Shown here: positions 1 through 5,675 of the stretch, in pieces
Layout of the letters: every line of letters starts with the position of its first letter
How positions within the stretch are numbered: the first letter of the stretch is position 1
Assembly (NCBI GenBank): GCA_030149595.1
Contig: JASFBI010000144.1
Coordinates: 1-5,675, forward strand
Source: Desulfobacterales bacterium
Lineage (GTDB): Bacteria; Desulfobacterota; Desulfobacteria; Desulfobacterales; DAOWNP01
Length of the DNA stretch: 5,675 nucleotides
Direction of reading: 5' to 3'
Program-made: the position numbers and the translations under genes
Notes under the pieces: generated by a model
Told to the model about the DNA's origin: nothing
Seen by the model: the letters and a program-made list of their open reading frames with translations, nothing else
The model's database searches: none

Positions 1-985
1 TTCCACAGCAACCAAGAGGACATGACAAGCAGTGGTATTTTGTTTTTTCACGTTTTTTAAAAACACTGGTACTACTTGAAAAACTTTTGAAAATCCCCCA
101 GTCCTTATTAGAACCTTTACAGTTTTTAATGGGAGAATCACCCATTGCAGGGGACATCTGATTCATGGAAACAGTACCCCATTTTTTGAGCATTATTTTA
201 TATAACATTCCATCTTGTGTTAAGGTAAAAGGCAAAAATCTCATAAAAGCACCAAGGGGTGCAGTTAAAAAAGCCGGAATAAAAGGGGGTTGAAAATTAA
301 CCCATTTAACACAAATTTTACTGAGTCTTTTAATTTCGTTTCTGTTAAAAGGAACTATTCTTTTAGTTCCGGCAAGAACAACAGCTTTAAGTTTTTTTGA
401 ACCCATTACAGCACCAAGACCTGATCTTGCCGCCATTCGTCCGTAATCAGTTGAAATGCCTGAGATAAGAGAGAGTTTTTCTCCTGCAAGGCCGATACAG
501 GCAACTTTAGGTTTTTTCCCAGAGGCTTTATCTTTGAGTATTTTTTCTGTCTCTATTGCATCCTGTCCCCATATTTCAGATGCATCTCTTAGCTCTTTTA
601 CCTTATCGTCTATGTAAAGATATACAGGTTTTTCACTTATTCCTTTAAAAAAAATCCCGTCATATCCGCATCTTTTAATGGCAGGAGAAAACGTTCCTCC
701 GCAGTTTGCATCACCCCAGCCCCCTGTGGCAGGTGATTTTCCAACAACCATCCACCTTCCTGTAAAAAGACTTCCTGTTCCGGTAAGCAGACCAGATAAA
801 AAACCAATCATGTTGTCAGGTCCTAAGGGATCTGCCCCTTCTGGAATTTGATTGTATAATATATAAGCACCAAGTCCTAATCCAGATAGATGATTTTGAT
901 AAACCTTGTGGTCAATTATCTCTTCAGTGATAGTTTTTTTTGACAGGTCAACATGTAAAACCTTGCCCATATATCCTTTATTCAT
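1..985 (-). CDS. Aldehyde:ferredoxin oxidoreductase family protein (AOR), N-terminal 328 residues, cut by window edge
   Basis: Family role: AOR enzymes are cytoplasmic tungsten (or molybdenum) bis-pterin proteins with one [4Fe-4S] cluster that oxidise aldehydes to carboxylates, usually with ferredoxin, and can run in reverse. Seen here: the start MNKGYMGKVLHVDLS is typical of the family. The cofactor-binding first domain includes GRW (76-78), KSPATGG (83-89) and DANCGG (92-97), followed by KRCGYDGIFFKG (104-115). GRMAARSGLGAVMGSKKLKA (182-201) is a family hallmark. C319-LS-C322-PLG-C326 supplies three cluster ligands; the fourth lies outside the window. The family runs to about 600 residues, so slightly over half is present. 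ATG at 985 is preceded by GGAGAG (996-991) with a 5-nt spacer. A second in-frame ATG at 970 (M6) is less likely because MNKGYMGK matches family starts. The gene lies 182 bp downstream of an iron-ADH. The aldehyde substrate and the subfamily (AOR, GOR, BamB-like and others) cannot be told from this part. Confidence 0.95.
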   Translation of the reverse strand, partial: MNKGYMGKVLHVDLSKKTITEEIIDHKVYQNHLSGLGLGAYILYNQIPEGADPLGPDNMIGFLSGLLTGTGSLFTGRWMVVGKSPATGGWGDANCGGTFSPAIKRCGYDGIFFKGISEKPVYLYIDDKVKELRDASEIWGQDAIETEKILKDKASGKKPKVACIGLAGEKLSLISGISTDYGRMAARSGLGAVMGSKKLKAVVLAGTKRIVPFNRNEIKRLSKICVKWVNFQPPFIPAFLTAPLGAFMRFLPFTLTQDGMLYKIMLKKWGTVSMNQMSPAMGDSPIKNCKGSNKDWGIFKSFSSSTSVFKKREKTKYHCLSCPLGCCG

Positions 986-1050
986 TGGCTCTCTCCATAA
1001 ATTAGAGTATTGAAAAACTCAAAAGCTTTTTTTATAATCTCCGTGGAAAA

Positions 1051-1093
1051 ACAGTGCACTGTAACAGTAAATAAAAGTAACTGATTACTGTTA
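1051..1093. repeat. Cluster of inverted repeats in the AOR leader
   Basis: ACAGTGCACTGT (1051-1062) is a perfect 12-bp palindrome. TAACAGTAA (1062-1070) is the exact reverse complement of TTACTGTTA (1085-1093), giving a 9-bp stem with a 14-nt loop. A competing pairing joins 1069-1080 to 1091-1102 (12 positions, one wobble). On the minus strand the 12-bp palindrome is followed by a short T-run (1050-1047). Alternative hairpins followed by Ts recall an attenuator, but the stems are AT-rich and weak. Confidence 0.45.
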
Positions 1094-1146
1094 TTTTTAT
1101 TTGCAGTCCCTGAACAAAAACTGTTTTTTTCATCAGTTTCTGTGTC

Positions 1147-1164
1147 AGATCAAAATTTTGATCT
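1147..1164. repeat. 18-bp perfect palindrome 3 bp past the iron-ADH stop codon
   Basis: AGATCAAAATTTTGATCT equals its own reverse complement over all 18 bases. It starts 3 bp beyond the ADH TAA. On the minus strand no T-run follows it, so it is a poor intrinsic terminator. It could be an operator for a dimeric regulator controlling AOR, or an mRNA 3' hairpin. The palindrome is certain; its role is inference. Confidence 0.6.
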
Positions 1165-1167
1165 TTC

Positions 1168-2415
1168 TTATCCTTTTTTTATAAATTTTGGATTAATTTT
1201 TACTCCCTTCCATGCAGCTTCCAATACCATCTTGCAGTCATCATAATCCAGATCTTCAGGGTTAAAAAAAATAGATCCATCGTTTAATGCTGTTTTTGCT
1301 ATATCATCAAGATTTTCTTCTAAAACAGCAGGATTACCGAGGTGGTTTTTTACCTCTTTTAAAAAGCGAAAATGTTTTTTGCCGGTTGCTTCATAAAGAG
1401 CCTGGTTCATAACTCTTATATAATGAACTGTTTTTGCGGCACGCTCTTTTTTTTCTGTTTTTACATAAACATCTTCACCTGCAACTGCAAATAAAAGTTC
1501 AGAAATATACTTCTCTGTTTTATGCATATTATATTCTAAAGCATATGGTAAAAATATAGCCATACATGTGCCGTGGGGAACATGACAAACTGATCCCACA
1601 GAGTGCCCTAATGTGTGCGCCATTCCCACCATTGAATTTGAAAAAGCTATTCCTGCAAGGGTTGCAGCTATGGCAAGACTAAGCCTGCCTTCTTTATCAC
1701 CGGGATTTTTTATAACATTTAAGAGATTATTGCAAATCAGTTGTATAGCCTCTATTGCATAGGTATCACTTAACGGGTTTTTACCAAGGCATATGTATGC
1801 TTCAACAGCATGGGTTAAAGCGTCCATACCTGTTGAAGCTGTAATGGCTATGGGCAGAGCAAGGGTCATTCTGTAATCTATAACAGCTGCATCAGGCAGT
1901 AAAAAAGGAGATGAAAAAAGCATCTTTCTGTTTTTTTTATGATCTGCTATAACTGCAACAAGAGTAACTTCAGAACCTGTTCCAGCTGTTGTTGGGACAG
2001 CTATTAGAGGTTTTAATTTATGTTTTAAAGAACCTGCTCCTGTAAAATCCATAAGATTCTCTGAGTTTTCAGAGACTAATATATTCACACCTTTTGCTGT
2101 ATCTAAAACCGAACCTCCTCCTATGGCAATAATAGAATCGCACTGGTTTTTCCTGTACATTCCTGCAAGCTCATTTACTATTTTTACATCAGAGTCAGGA
2201 GGAACTATGTCTGTAATAAAACCTATGCTGATTTTATTTTTAACAGCATCTACCACAATATCTACCAGACCAGCTGCAGCAACACCTTTATCTGTTATAA
2301 TCATTGGCGTTTTTACATTTTTTTTTAAAAGCAGTTCTGGTATTTTTTCAAGGGCATCTTTTCCTGTTACTATTTTTACCTGACAACAAAATTCAAAATA
2401 TTTTGGTATATCCAC
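1168..2415 (-). CDS. Iron-containing alcohol dehydrogenase (group III), intact
   Basis: Role: reversible NAD(P)-linked oxidation of an alcohol to an aldehyde or ketone in the cytoplasm, using a divalent metal, normally Fe2+. Seen in its 415 residues: an N-terminal nucleotide-binding domain with IGGGSVLDTAK (98-108, glycine loop plus D105) and TTAGTGSEVT (142-151), then a helical metal-binding domain. The four family metal ligands are all present: D198 and H202 in GMDALTHAVEAY, H267 in GMAHTLGH, and H281 in HVPHG. The C-terminal NPEDLDYDD...AAW segment is also typical. Family members are usually about 380-400 residues, so this is slightly long. The start is GTG at 2415; an in-frame TAA at 2430-2428 leaves no earlier start. 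It lies 52 bp downstream of a divergent homologue and 182 bp upstream of an AOR gene, which suggests the two enzymes share an aldehyde intermediate. The substrate cannot be read from sequence. Confidence 0.95.
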   Translation of the reverse strand: MDIPKYFEFCCQVKIVTGKDALEKIPELLLKKNVKTPMIITDKGVAAAGLVDIVVDAVKNKISIGFITDIVPPDSDVKIVNELAGMYRKNQCDSIIAIGGGSVLDTAKGVNILVSENSENLMDFTGAGSLKHKLKPLIAVPTTAGTGSEVTLVAVIADHKKNRKMLFSSPFLLPDAAVIDYRMTLALPIAITASTGMDALTHAVEAYICLGKNPLSDTYAIEAIQLICNNLLNVIKNPGDKEGRLSLAIAATLAGIAFSNSMVGMAHTLGHSVGSVCHVPHGTCMAIFLPYALEYNMHKTEKYISELLFAVAGEDVYVKTEKKERAAKTVHYIRVMNQALYEATGKKHFRFLKEVKNHLGNPAVLEENLDDIAKTALNDGSIFFNPEDLDYDDCKMVLEAAWKGVKINPKFIKKG

Positions 2416-2422
2416 AAAAGCA

Positions 2423-2429
2423 TCCCTTT
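2423..2429 (-). promoter_or_regulatory. Ribosome binding site supporting the GTG start of the iron-ADH
   Basis: AAAGGGA on the minus strand sits 7 nt before GTG (2415-2413). The ATG overlapping this motif (2423-2421) is out of frame with the enzyme, so GTG is the only start that fits both the frame and the spacing. Confidence 0.6.
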
Positions 2430-2467
2430 ATTTATTAGTTGAAAAAAAAATAGCTTTATTTTTTATA

Positions 2468-3676
2468 TTATTTAAGAGGCTTACCTTCAAAAGCATGTTT
2501 TAATATAAAAAGACACTCGTCTTCGTTATAATTATTATAATGATCACTACAAACAGCTTTGACTATTTCATCAATACTATTTTGTGGCATATCAGCCTCT
2601 TTAAGTGTTCTTGGTACCTTGGCTCCTGAGATCATAAAAATCTCATTTTGCAAATCTCTTATTTTCGCAACAGCCATATCAAATCTCTGATACTCAGGTG
2701 TTCTGCAAAAAATATCAATACCGGATAAAGGAAGAAGCAGCCTTGAAAGGTTTATCTCTTTTTTTATGGATAAAAACTCCAATACATAAGGCAGAATTAT
2801 ACCCATGCAAATTCCTTCTGAACTATTGCAGTGTCTCGCTGCTTCTGTTCCAAGTTTTAAAGAGAGCAGGTTTTTTGAATTGGAAACAATACACTCTCCC
2901 ATAACAGAAGCATTGGTAAGAGCTGTATGGCTATTAATATTTTTTTTGTCAAAAATATTATATCTATTTTTTAAAGACAGGGATTCATTAATTAGAGGTA
3001 TTATATTATCCATTACAAGAGAAATACCTGTATGGGCACAGGCATTGGCTATGTTACTGCTTGATTCTTTTCTAAAAGATTCAAGGCAGCAGGCCAGAGT
3101 TGTCATAGCTGTATCTATTATGGTTTTTGTATCCTCTTTTTTTATTATTTCAGGATCAATAACCACAAGATCAGGAAAAAGATATTCTGATACAAAAAAC
3201 ATATCTCCCAATGCGGCCCTGTTTGATACGGCATCTCCTGTTTTAGGCGATTCAGCTATAATAATCATAGGTTTCAAAGGATAGTCTATTTTATCATATC
3301 CTTTAAAATTATTTAAATTTCCATTATTTTTTGAAACAGCTATATTCAGTATTTTAGCAATATTACTTGTGGTCTTACTGCCTAAACTAATTATAGAATC
3401 AAATCCATTATCTTTAAAAATACCTGCAAGCTCTTCAATGGTGCTTATATCAGAATCATCAGAAATTTTATCATAAATTCCCAAATTAATTCCTGAATCT
3501 TTAAAAGCATAAATTAAATTTTTAATCTGTTTTTTCTTGTCTGCTGTTTTTGTGGTAATAACAAGAGGACTTTTTGCATTAAGTCCTTTTATTTCGTAAG
3601 GTGTGTGTGCTAAAGCTTTTTTTCCTGAATTTATTTTTACAGGGAAAAAAAACTCTAAGGTTTCTGATATTCCCAT
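2468..3676 (-). CDS. Iron-ADH-like protein lacking all metal ligands (probable pseudoenzyme)
   Basis: The 402-residue protein aligns end to end with the neighbouring iron-ADH. Shared blocks include DDSDISTIEELAG (73-85) against PDSDVKIVNELAG, and GICMGIILPYVLEF (288-301) against GTCMAIFLPYALEY. The functional residues are gone. The GGGSxxD loop is LGSKTTSN (98-105), the TTAGTGSEVT motif has become AESPKTGDAVS (141-151), and the four ligands D/H/H/H correspond to T192, C196, L273 and E287. Relative to the neighbour there is a deletion of about five residues near 158 and an insertion of around a dozen near 235-250. Despite this the frame is open for 402 codons, with a strong AAGGAG (3690-3685) 8 nt before ATG. 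It is therefore more likely a translated non-catalytic partner or regulator than a decayed gene, though recent loss of selection is possible. It lies 48 bp after the SCP2-like gene and 52 bp before the active ADH. Function unknown; classical Fe-dependent dehydrogenase activity looks impossible. Confidence 0.88.
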   Translation of the reverse strand: MGISETLEFFFPVKINSGKKALAHTPYEIKGLNAKSPLVITTKTADKKKQIKNLIYAFKDSGINLGIYDKISDDSDISTIEELAGIFKDNGFDSIISLGSKTTSNIAKILNIAVSKNNGNLNNFKGYDKIDYPLKPMIIIAESPKTGDAVSNRAALGDMFFVSEYLFPDLVVIDPEIIKKEDTKTIIDTAMTTLACCLESFRKESSSNIANACAHTGISLVMDNIIPLINESLSLKNRYNIFDKKNINSHTALTNASVMGECIVSNSKNLLSLKLGTEAARHCNSSEGICMGIILPYVLEFLSIKKEINLSRLLLPLSGIDIFCRTPEYQRFDMAVAKIRDLQNEIFMISGAKVPRTLKEADMPQNSIDEIVKAVCSDHYNNYNEDECLFILKHAFEGKPLK

Positions 3677-3724
3677 TAAAAAAACTCCTTTATATTTAAA
3701 GATATGGGTTTATTTTTTATAAAA

Positions 3725-4255
3725 TTAAAAGCCTGTTATTGTACGTAAATATACCATACTGCTCCCCATAATATGCTTTTTGAGTGACCAGCGTGGATAT
3801 CTCTTTATGGCAAGCTTTACAATGGGTTTAGGTAACAGATAGGTTTGCACAATGGCTAAAATACGGTTAACAGAACATGCTTCTGGAATGGGACCTTCTA
3901 CTATAACACGATCAAAGGCATTAGCTGTTGGTGTACTCTCCTGAAATGTAAATGCAAGAAAAAAAGCTTCTGTATGTTTGAATAAAAACTTTACATTAAT
4001 GTCTAAATTATCAGTTTTAGATCCTAAATATTTTACAGATCCATTTTCATTTTTTTCGATAATCATATGGGGGCCAGCTGGAAGAGTACCTAAAGAAAAC
4101 AAAAAATTATTGGGAAAACTGTCAAACTCTTTTTTAATTTCATCATCAACTTTTGACGCAGCCTCAATTGCTCTACCCAAAAACCATAGAAAAATTGAAA
4201 GATAAATCTTTTTAAAAGGTTTTTTACCGCTTTTTATAATTGAAACATTGTTCAT
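3725..4255 (-). CDS. SCP2-like (sterol carrier/lipid-binding fold) domain protein, tentative
   Basis: A 176-residue protein, probably cytoplasmic. Residues 17-32 form a short hydrophobic or amphipathic stretch (IYLSIFLWFLGRA...) with a basic lead-in, but it is not a convincing signal peptide and has no cleavage site. Residues about 50-145 follow the pattern of SCP2-type domains: FSLGTLPAG and HMIIEKNENG strands, LDINVKFLFKHTEAFFLAF (84-102, the D-I-x-I then helix segment), and FDRVIVEGPIPEAC (114-127), like the R-x-x-V-x-G-D segment that closes the fold. A YLLPKPIVKLAIKRYPRW tail (139-156) follows. If correct it could bind a lipid or another hydrophobic molecule, perhaps linked to long-chain or aromatic alcohol and aldehyde metabolism by the genes downstream. 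ATG at 4255 has GAGGGGG (4270-4264) 8 nt upstream. It is the first gene of the presumed operon. The CDS is solid; the family call is by eye. Confidence 0.82.
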   Translation of the reverse strand: MNNVSIIKSGKKPFKKIYLSIFLWFLGRAIEAASKVDDEIKKEFDSFPNNFLFSLGTLPAGPHMIIEKNENGSVKYLGSKTDNLDINVKFLFKHTEAFFLAFTFQESTPTANAFDRVIVEGPIPEACSVNRILAIVQTYLLPKPIVKLAIKRYPRWSLKKHIMGSSMVYLRTITGF

Positions 4256-4362
4256 AACAGATACCCCCTCTTTTAGTTTTTTTTTAAAGAATTCAATATA
4301 TTAGTAGTAGATAAAATAAAAAATTAGAAATAACAATAAAATTGGAAATCAGAGGGATTTTA

Positions 4363-4390
4363 TTTATATGCTTCTTTTAAGTAACATTAA
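4363..4390 (-). promoter_or_regulatory. Weak candidate promoter for the SCP2-like/ADH operon
   Basis: On the minus strand TTAATG (4390-4385) and TATAAA (4368-4363) are 16 bp apart, about 110 bp before the first gene of the block. The -10 matches consensus at 5 of 6 positions, the -35 at only 3 of 6. The whole 4256-4397 stretch is so AT-rich that chance matches are expected. An AATAAAAT/ATTTTATT inverted repeat (4335-4342 with 4357-4364) lies just downstream and could be an operator or nothing. Confidence 0.2.
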
Positions 4391-4397
4391 TTACAAG

Positions 4398-4529
4398 TCA
4401 AGCTGGAACAAGTTGAAAACCAAGCGCTTTGGCCTGCCGAAGAACCCTTTTTTCAAAACGTTTCTGATGCTTTTTTTCTTCTTTGCCATTTTCAGCTCCC
4501 TGTGAATTATGATGATGGCCAAATGGTGA
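4398..4529 (-). pseudogene. 43-codon open stretch in frame after intI; possible transposase C-terminal remnant
   Basis: Directly after the integrase TAA the same frame stays open for 43 codons to a TGA at 4400-4398. The peptide is charged and ends KRFEKRVLRQAKALGFQLVPA-like (the last part reads ALGFQLVPA), a style of ending that by eye resembles C-termini of some IS transposases. It has no start codon of its own in this frame. The DNA in 4420-4445 looks richer in G+C than its surroundings. Alternatives: a non-coding chance frame, or a 32-codon ORF in another frame (4489-4391, MAKKKKSIRN...) that has a GGGAG five to seven bases upstream. Family assignment is a guess. Confidence 0.25.
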
Positions 4530-5510
4530 TTAAAATAGATCATCCATAGGACTCAACACTCCATGTCTTCCCTGTTGCAGGACATAAGTGTAAACCATAG
4601 TGGTTGAAACATCCTTATGACCAAGCAATGCCTGAATAGTCCGAATATCTATTCCTTTTTCCAAAAGGTGAGTTGCAAAACTATGGCGAAACGTATGGGA
4701 ACTGATTTTTTTTTGTATTCCGATTTTTTTAACCGCTATTTTTATAGCTTTATTAACCGAACTCGGATCAACATGATGCCGCCGGGTAATACCGCTTCTT
4801 GGATCTTTTGACAAATTTCTGGAGGGGAAAACATATTGCCAGTTCCATTCTTTTGCAGCATTCTTGTATTTATGTGAAAGAGCATAAGGCAGGTAAACAT
4901 GACCAAAACCATTAATTAAATCTCCATCATGAAGTATTTTGACCTTTGCAAAATGATTATTCAAAATAGGAATAATTGATTCGGGAAAAGTTGTAATTCT
5001 ATCTTTTGCACCTTTGACTGACCTGACCGTAATTTGCTTCATTTTATAATCAATATCCTGAACCCGAAGCCGAACAGCTTCCATCACCCTGAGTCCGCTG
5101 CCATATAAAATTTTTACAATCAATTGAGGTACATTTTCCATAATACTGATTATTTTTCTTACTTCATCACGAGTCAATACAACTGGAACATTGTTCTTTT
5201 TAAATGCACGCACAGCATCTATTTTATCTGTTAAGGGAGTTTTTAGAACTTTTTTATATAAAAACACAAGAGCATTCATAGCTTGATTTTGAGTAGAAAG
5301 AGCAACATGTAATTCCACAGCAAGATAAGTCAGGAATTTTTCAATTTTTTCTTCTCCGTTTTGTAAAACCTCTCTTGAAGTCATTTTATGATATTGAACA
5401 AACCTTTTTATCCAATTATAATAAATTCTTTCAGTGTGTATTGAGTAATGTTTAACCCTCATTACATCACGAACCTGATCAAGTAAGTCTTTACTTTTTT
5501 CACTTGACAT
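4530..5510 (-). CDS. intI: Integron integrase (IntI-type tyrosine recombinase)
   Basis: IntI catalyses insertion and excision of gene cassettes by recombining attC with attI or attC. Seen in its 326 residues: an N-terminal SAM-like core-binding domain (about 8-92, with YSIHTERIYYNWIKRFVQYH) and a catalytic domain. Catalytic residues are R141 (GSGLRVMEAVRL), K166 (VRSVKGAKDR), H272 and R275 (SHTFRHSFATHLLE), H298 (LLGHKD) and the nucleophile Y307. The insert that separates IntI from XerC/D is present: ALSHKYKNAAKEWNWQYVFPS (210-230), then DPRSG and RRHH (236-246). The ending GRHGVLSPMDDLF is also typical, so length is normal and the gene looks active. ATG at 5510 follows GGAGGG (5521-5516) with a 5-nt spacer. 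It reads away from 5511-5675, where attI is expected. The call as IntI is firm; activity is inferred. Confidence 0.95.
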   Translation of the reverse strand: MSSEKSKDLLDQVRDVMRVKHYSIHTERIYYNWIKRFVQYHKMTSREVLQNGEEKIEKFLTYLAVELHVALSTQNQAMNALVFLYKKVLKTPLTDKIDAVRAFKKNNVPVVLTRDEVRKIISIMENVPQLIVKILYGSGLRVMEAVRLRVQDIDYKMKQITVRSVKGAKDRITTFPESIIPILNNHFAKVKILHDGDLINGFGHVYLPYALSHKYKNAAKEWNWQYVFPSRNLSKDPRSGITRRHHVDPSSVNKAIKIAVKKIGIQKKISSHTFRHSFATHLLEKGIDIRTIQALLGHKDVSTTMVYTYVLQQGRHGVLSPMDDLF

Positions 5511-5544
5511 TTTTTCCCTCCATGGTTAAAAAATTATTAAGGAA

Positions 5545-5573
5545 ACTTTACTTGATAATAAGTATTTTTTCAA
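5545..5573 (-). promoter_or_regulatory. Candidate intI promoter
   Basis: On the minus strand TTGAAA (5573-5568) and TAAAGT (5550-5545) are separated by 17 bp, matching sigma-70 consensus at 5 of 6 and 4 of 6 positions. The -10 lies about 35 bp before the intI ATG. The -35 overlaps the left half of the proposed attI simple site, so integrase bound to attI might repress its own gene. I see no CTGT-N8-ACAG LexA box here. Confidence 0.45.
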
Positions 5574-5602
5574 CCTATTAGGTTAAATTAGCCTGATAAT
5601 AA
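5553..5602 (+). repeat. Short direct repeats around the candidate attI
   Basis: TGATAATAA occurs at 5553-5561 and 5594-5602, flanking the proposed simple site. GGTTAAA also occurs twice, at 5524-5530 and 5581-5587. Class 1 attI is known to carry extra direct integrase-binding repeats beside the simple site, so these may play that part. In AT-rich DNA short repeats can also arise by chance. Confidence 0.35.
5568..5588 (+). other. Candidate attI simple recombination site
   Basis: TTTCAAC (5568-5574) and GTTAAAT (5582-5588) are oppositely oriented core-like heptamers, 7 bp apart. GTTAAAT fits the GTTRRRY core exactly; TTTCAAC differs from RYYYAAC only at the first base. Inside them AACCT-ATT-AGGTT (5572-5584) is a perfect inverted repeat. 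The site lies upstream of intI, pointing away from it, as attI does in the common layout. By analogy with the known G/TT cleavage rule, crossover would fall after G5582. Inference from position and motif only. Confidence 0.4.
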
Positions 5603-5605
5603 ATG

Positions 5606-5636
5606 GTTGGGAGCAACTATCTGGTTGATATTCAAC
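5606..5636. repeat. Two GTTG/CAAC inverted repeats right of the candidate attI
   Basis: GTTG (5606-5609) pairs with CAAC (5614-5617) around a 4-base loop. GTTGA (5624-5628) pairs with TCAAC (5632-5636) around TAT. ATTCAAC (5630-5636) also fits RYYYAAC, the left-end consensus of an attC site on the plus strand. These may be further integrase half-sites, or the edge of an attC that continues beyond the window. Confidence 0.3.
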
Positions 5637-5658
5637 TGTAAAAATGATATTTTATAAT
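5625..5658 (+). promoter_or_regulatory. Possible outward (cassette, Pc-like) promoter
   Basis: On the plus strand TTGATA (5625-5630) is followed 17 bp later by TATTTT (5648-5653), and a perfect TATAAT lies at 5653-5658 with a longer 22-bp spacing. Transcription would run rightward, into the region where cassettes are expected. A short open frame begins with ATG at 5644 or 5660 and runs off the window, without a visible ribosome binding site, so I do not annotate it as a gene. Confidence 0.25.
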
Positions 5659-5675
5659 TATGAACAGAAATCATA

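Larger units (their letters stand above)
986..1167 (-). promoter_or_regulatory. Repeat-rich leader between the iron-ADH and AOR genes
   Basis: No gene is visible in these 182 bp. The segment holds several inverted repeats (listed separately) and the AOR ribosome binding site GGAGAG at 996-991. I see no clear sigma-70 or sigma-54 promoter. The segment could be an untranslated part of a four-gene transcript, an attenuator or processing region, or a separate AOR promoter with an operator. The sequence alone does not decide. Confidence 0.4.

Noticed and set aside
2123..2383. 86-codon plus-strand ORF within the active iron-ADH
   Set aside because: Antisense shadow of the conserved nucleotide-binding domain; no independent support.
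2805..3284. 159-codon plus-strand ORF antisense to the divergent iron-ADH
   Set aside because: It lies wholly inside a gene with clear homology on the other strand, shows no recognisable domain, and overlaps another plus-strand ORF (2698-2904) in the same place. Long antisense frames are expected from skewed codon use here.
3978..4205. 75-codon plus-strand ORF within the SCP2-like gene
   Set aside because: Antisense to a better-supported gene with its own RBS; no recognisable features.
4420..4432. CCAAGCGCTTTGG near-palindrome followed on the minus strand by a short T-run, as a terminator for intI
   Set aside because: The stem is only about four solid pairs plus wobble pairs, and it lies inside the putative coding remnant.
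4391..4489. 32-codon minus-strand ORF (MAKKKKSIRN...) with a GGGAG upstream
   Set aside because: Too short and too basic to judge, and it overlaps a frame that looks more like a transposase tail. Kept only as an alternative reading.
4256..4529. attI or attC site on the downstream side of intI, as in integrons with reversed integrase orientation
   Set aside because: No GTTRRRY heptamer is found on the minus strand in this stretch, so nothing suggests that the SCP2-like/ADH genes are cassettes.
4617..4811. 64-codon plus-strand ORF within intI
   Set aside because: Antisense to the catalytic domain of a clearly identified integrase.
1..5675. tRNA, rRNA or CRISPR array
   Set aside because: No cloverleaf-like segment, rRNA-like block or regularly spaced repeat was seen on either strand.

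Overview
The window is AT-rich (about two-thirds A+T by eye). Every convincing gene lies on the minus strand, so transcription runs from high to low coordinates. The mix is an aldehyde:ferredoxin oxidoreductase, iron-dependent alcohol dehydrogenases and an integron-type integrase. It suggests an anaerobic or facultatively anaerobic environmental bacterium, possibly a low-GC member of the Desulfobacterota. That placement is inference from gene content and composition; there is no rRNA or other marker here.

Left block (1-4255), in transcription order: a 176-codon gene resembling SCP2-type lipid-carrier domains (4255-3725); a 402-codon iron-ADH homologue that has lost all four metal ligands and most of the nucleotide-binding glycine loop (3676-2468); an intact 415-codon iron-containing alcohol dehydrogenase with a GTG start (2415-1168); and the first 328 codons of a tungsten/molybdenum AOR-family aldehyde oxidoreductase (985-1, cut by the window edge). 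Gaps are 48, 52 and 182 bp. The first three genes look like one operon. The AOR gene may be co-transcribed or separately controlled, because its 182-bp leader is rich in inverted repeats. The likely chemistry is alcohol to aldehyde (NAD(P)-linked ADH), then aldehyde to carboxylate (ferredoxin-linked AOR), or the reverse.

Right block (4398-5675): a complete integron integrase (IntI, 5510-4530) with all expected catalytic residues and the extra IntI-specific segment. Directly after its stop codon, in the same frame, is a 43-codon open stretch that looks like the tail of a transposase. Upstream of intI (5511-5675) is a repeat-rich segment with a good candidate intI promoter, an attI-like simple site with a GTTRRRY core, short direct repeats and a possible outward promoter. 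In the usual layout the cassettes would begin to the right, at or beyond the window end, so the left metabolic block is probably not cassette cargo.

The strongest candidates for something new are the conserved-looking but catalytically dead iron-ADH paralogue beside its active relative, and the integron platform whose cassettes are just out of view.
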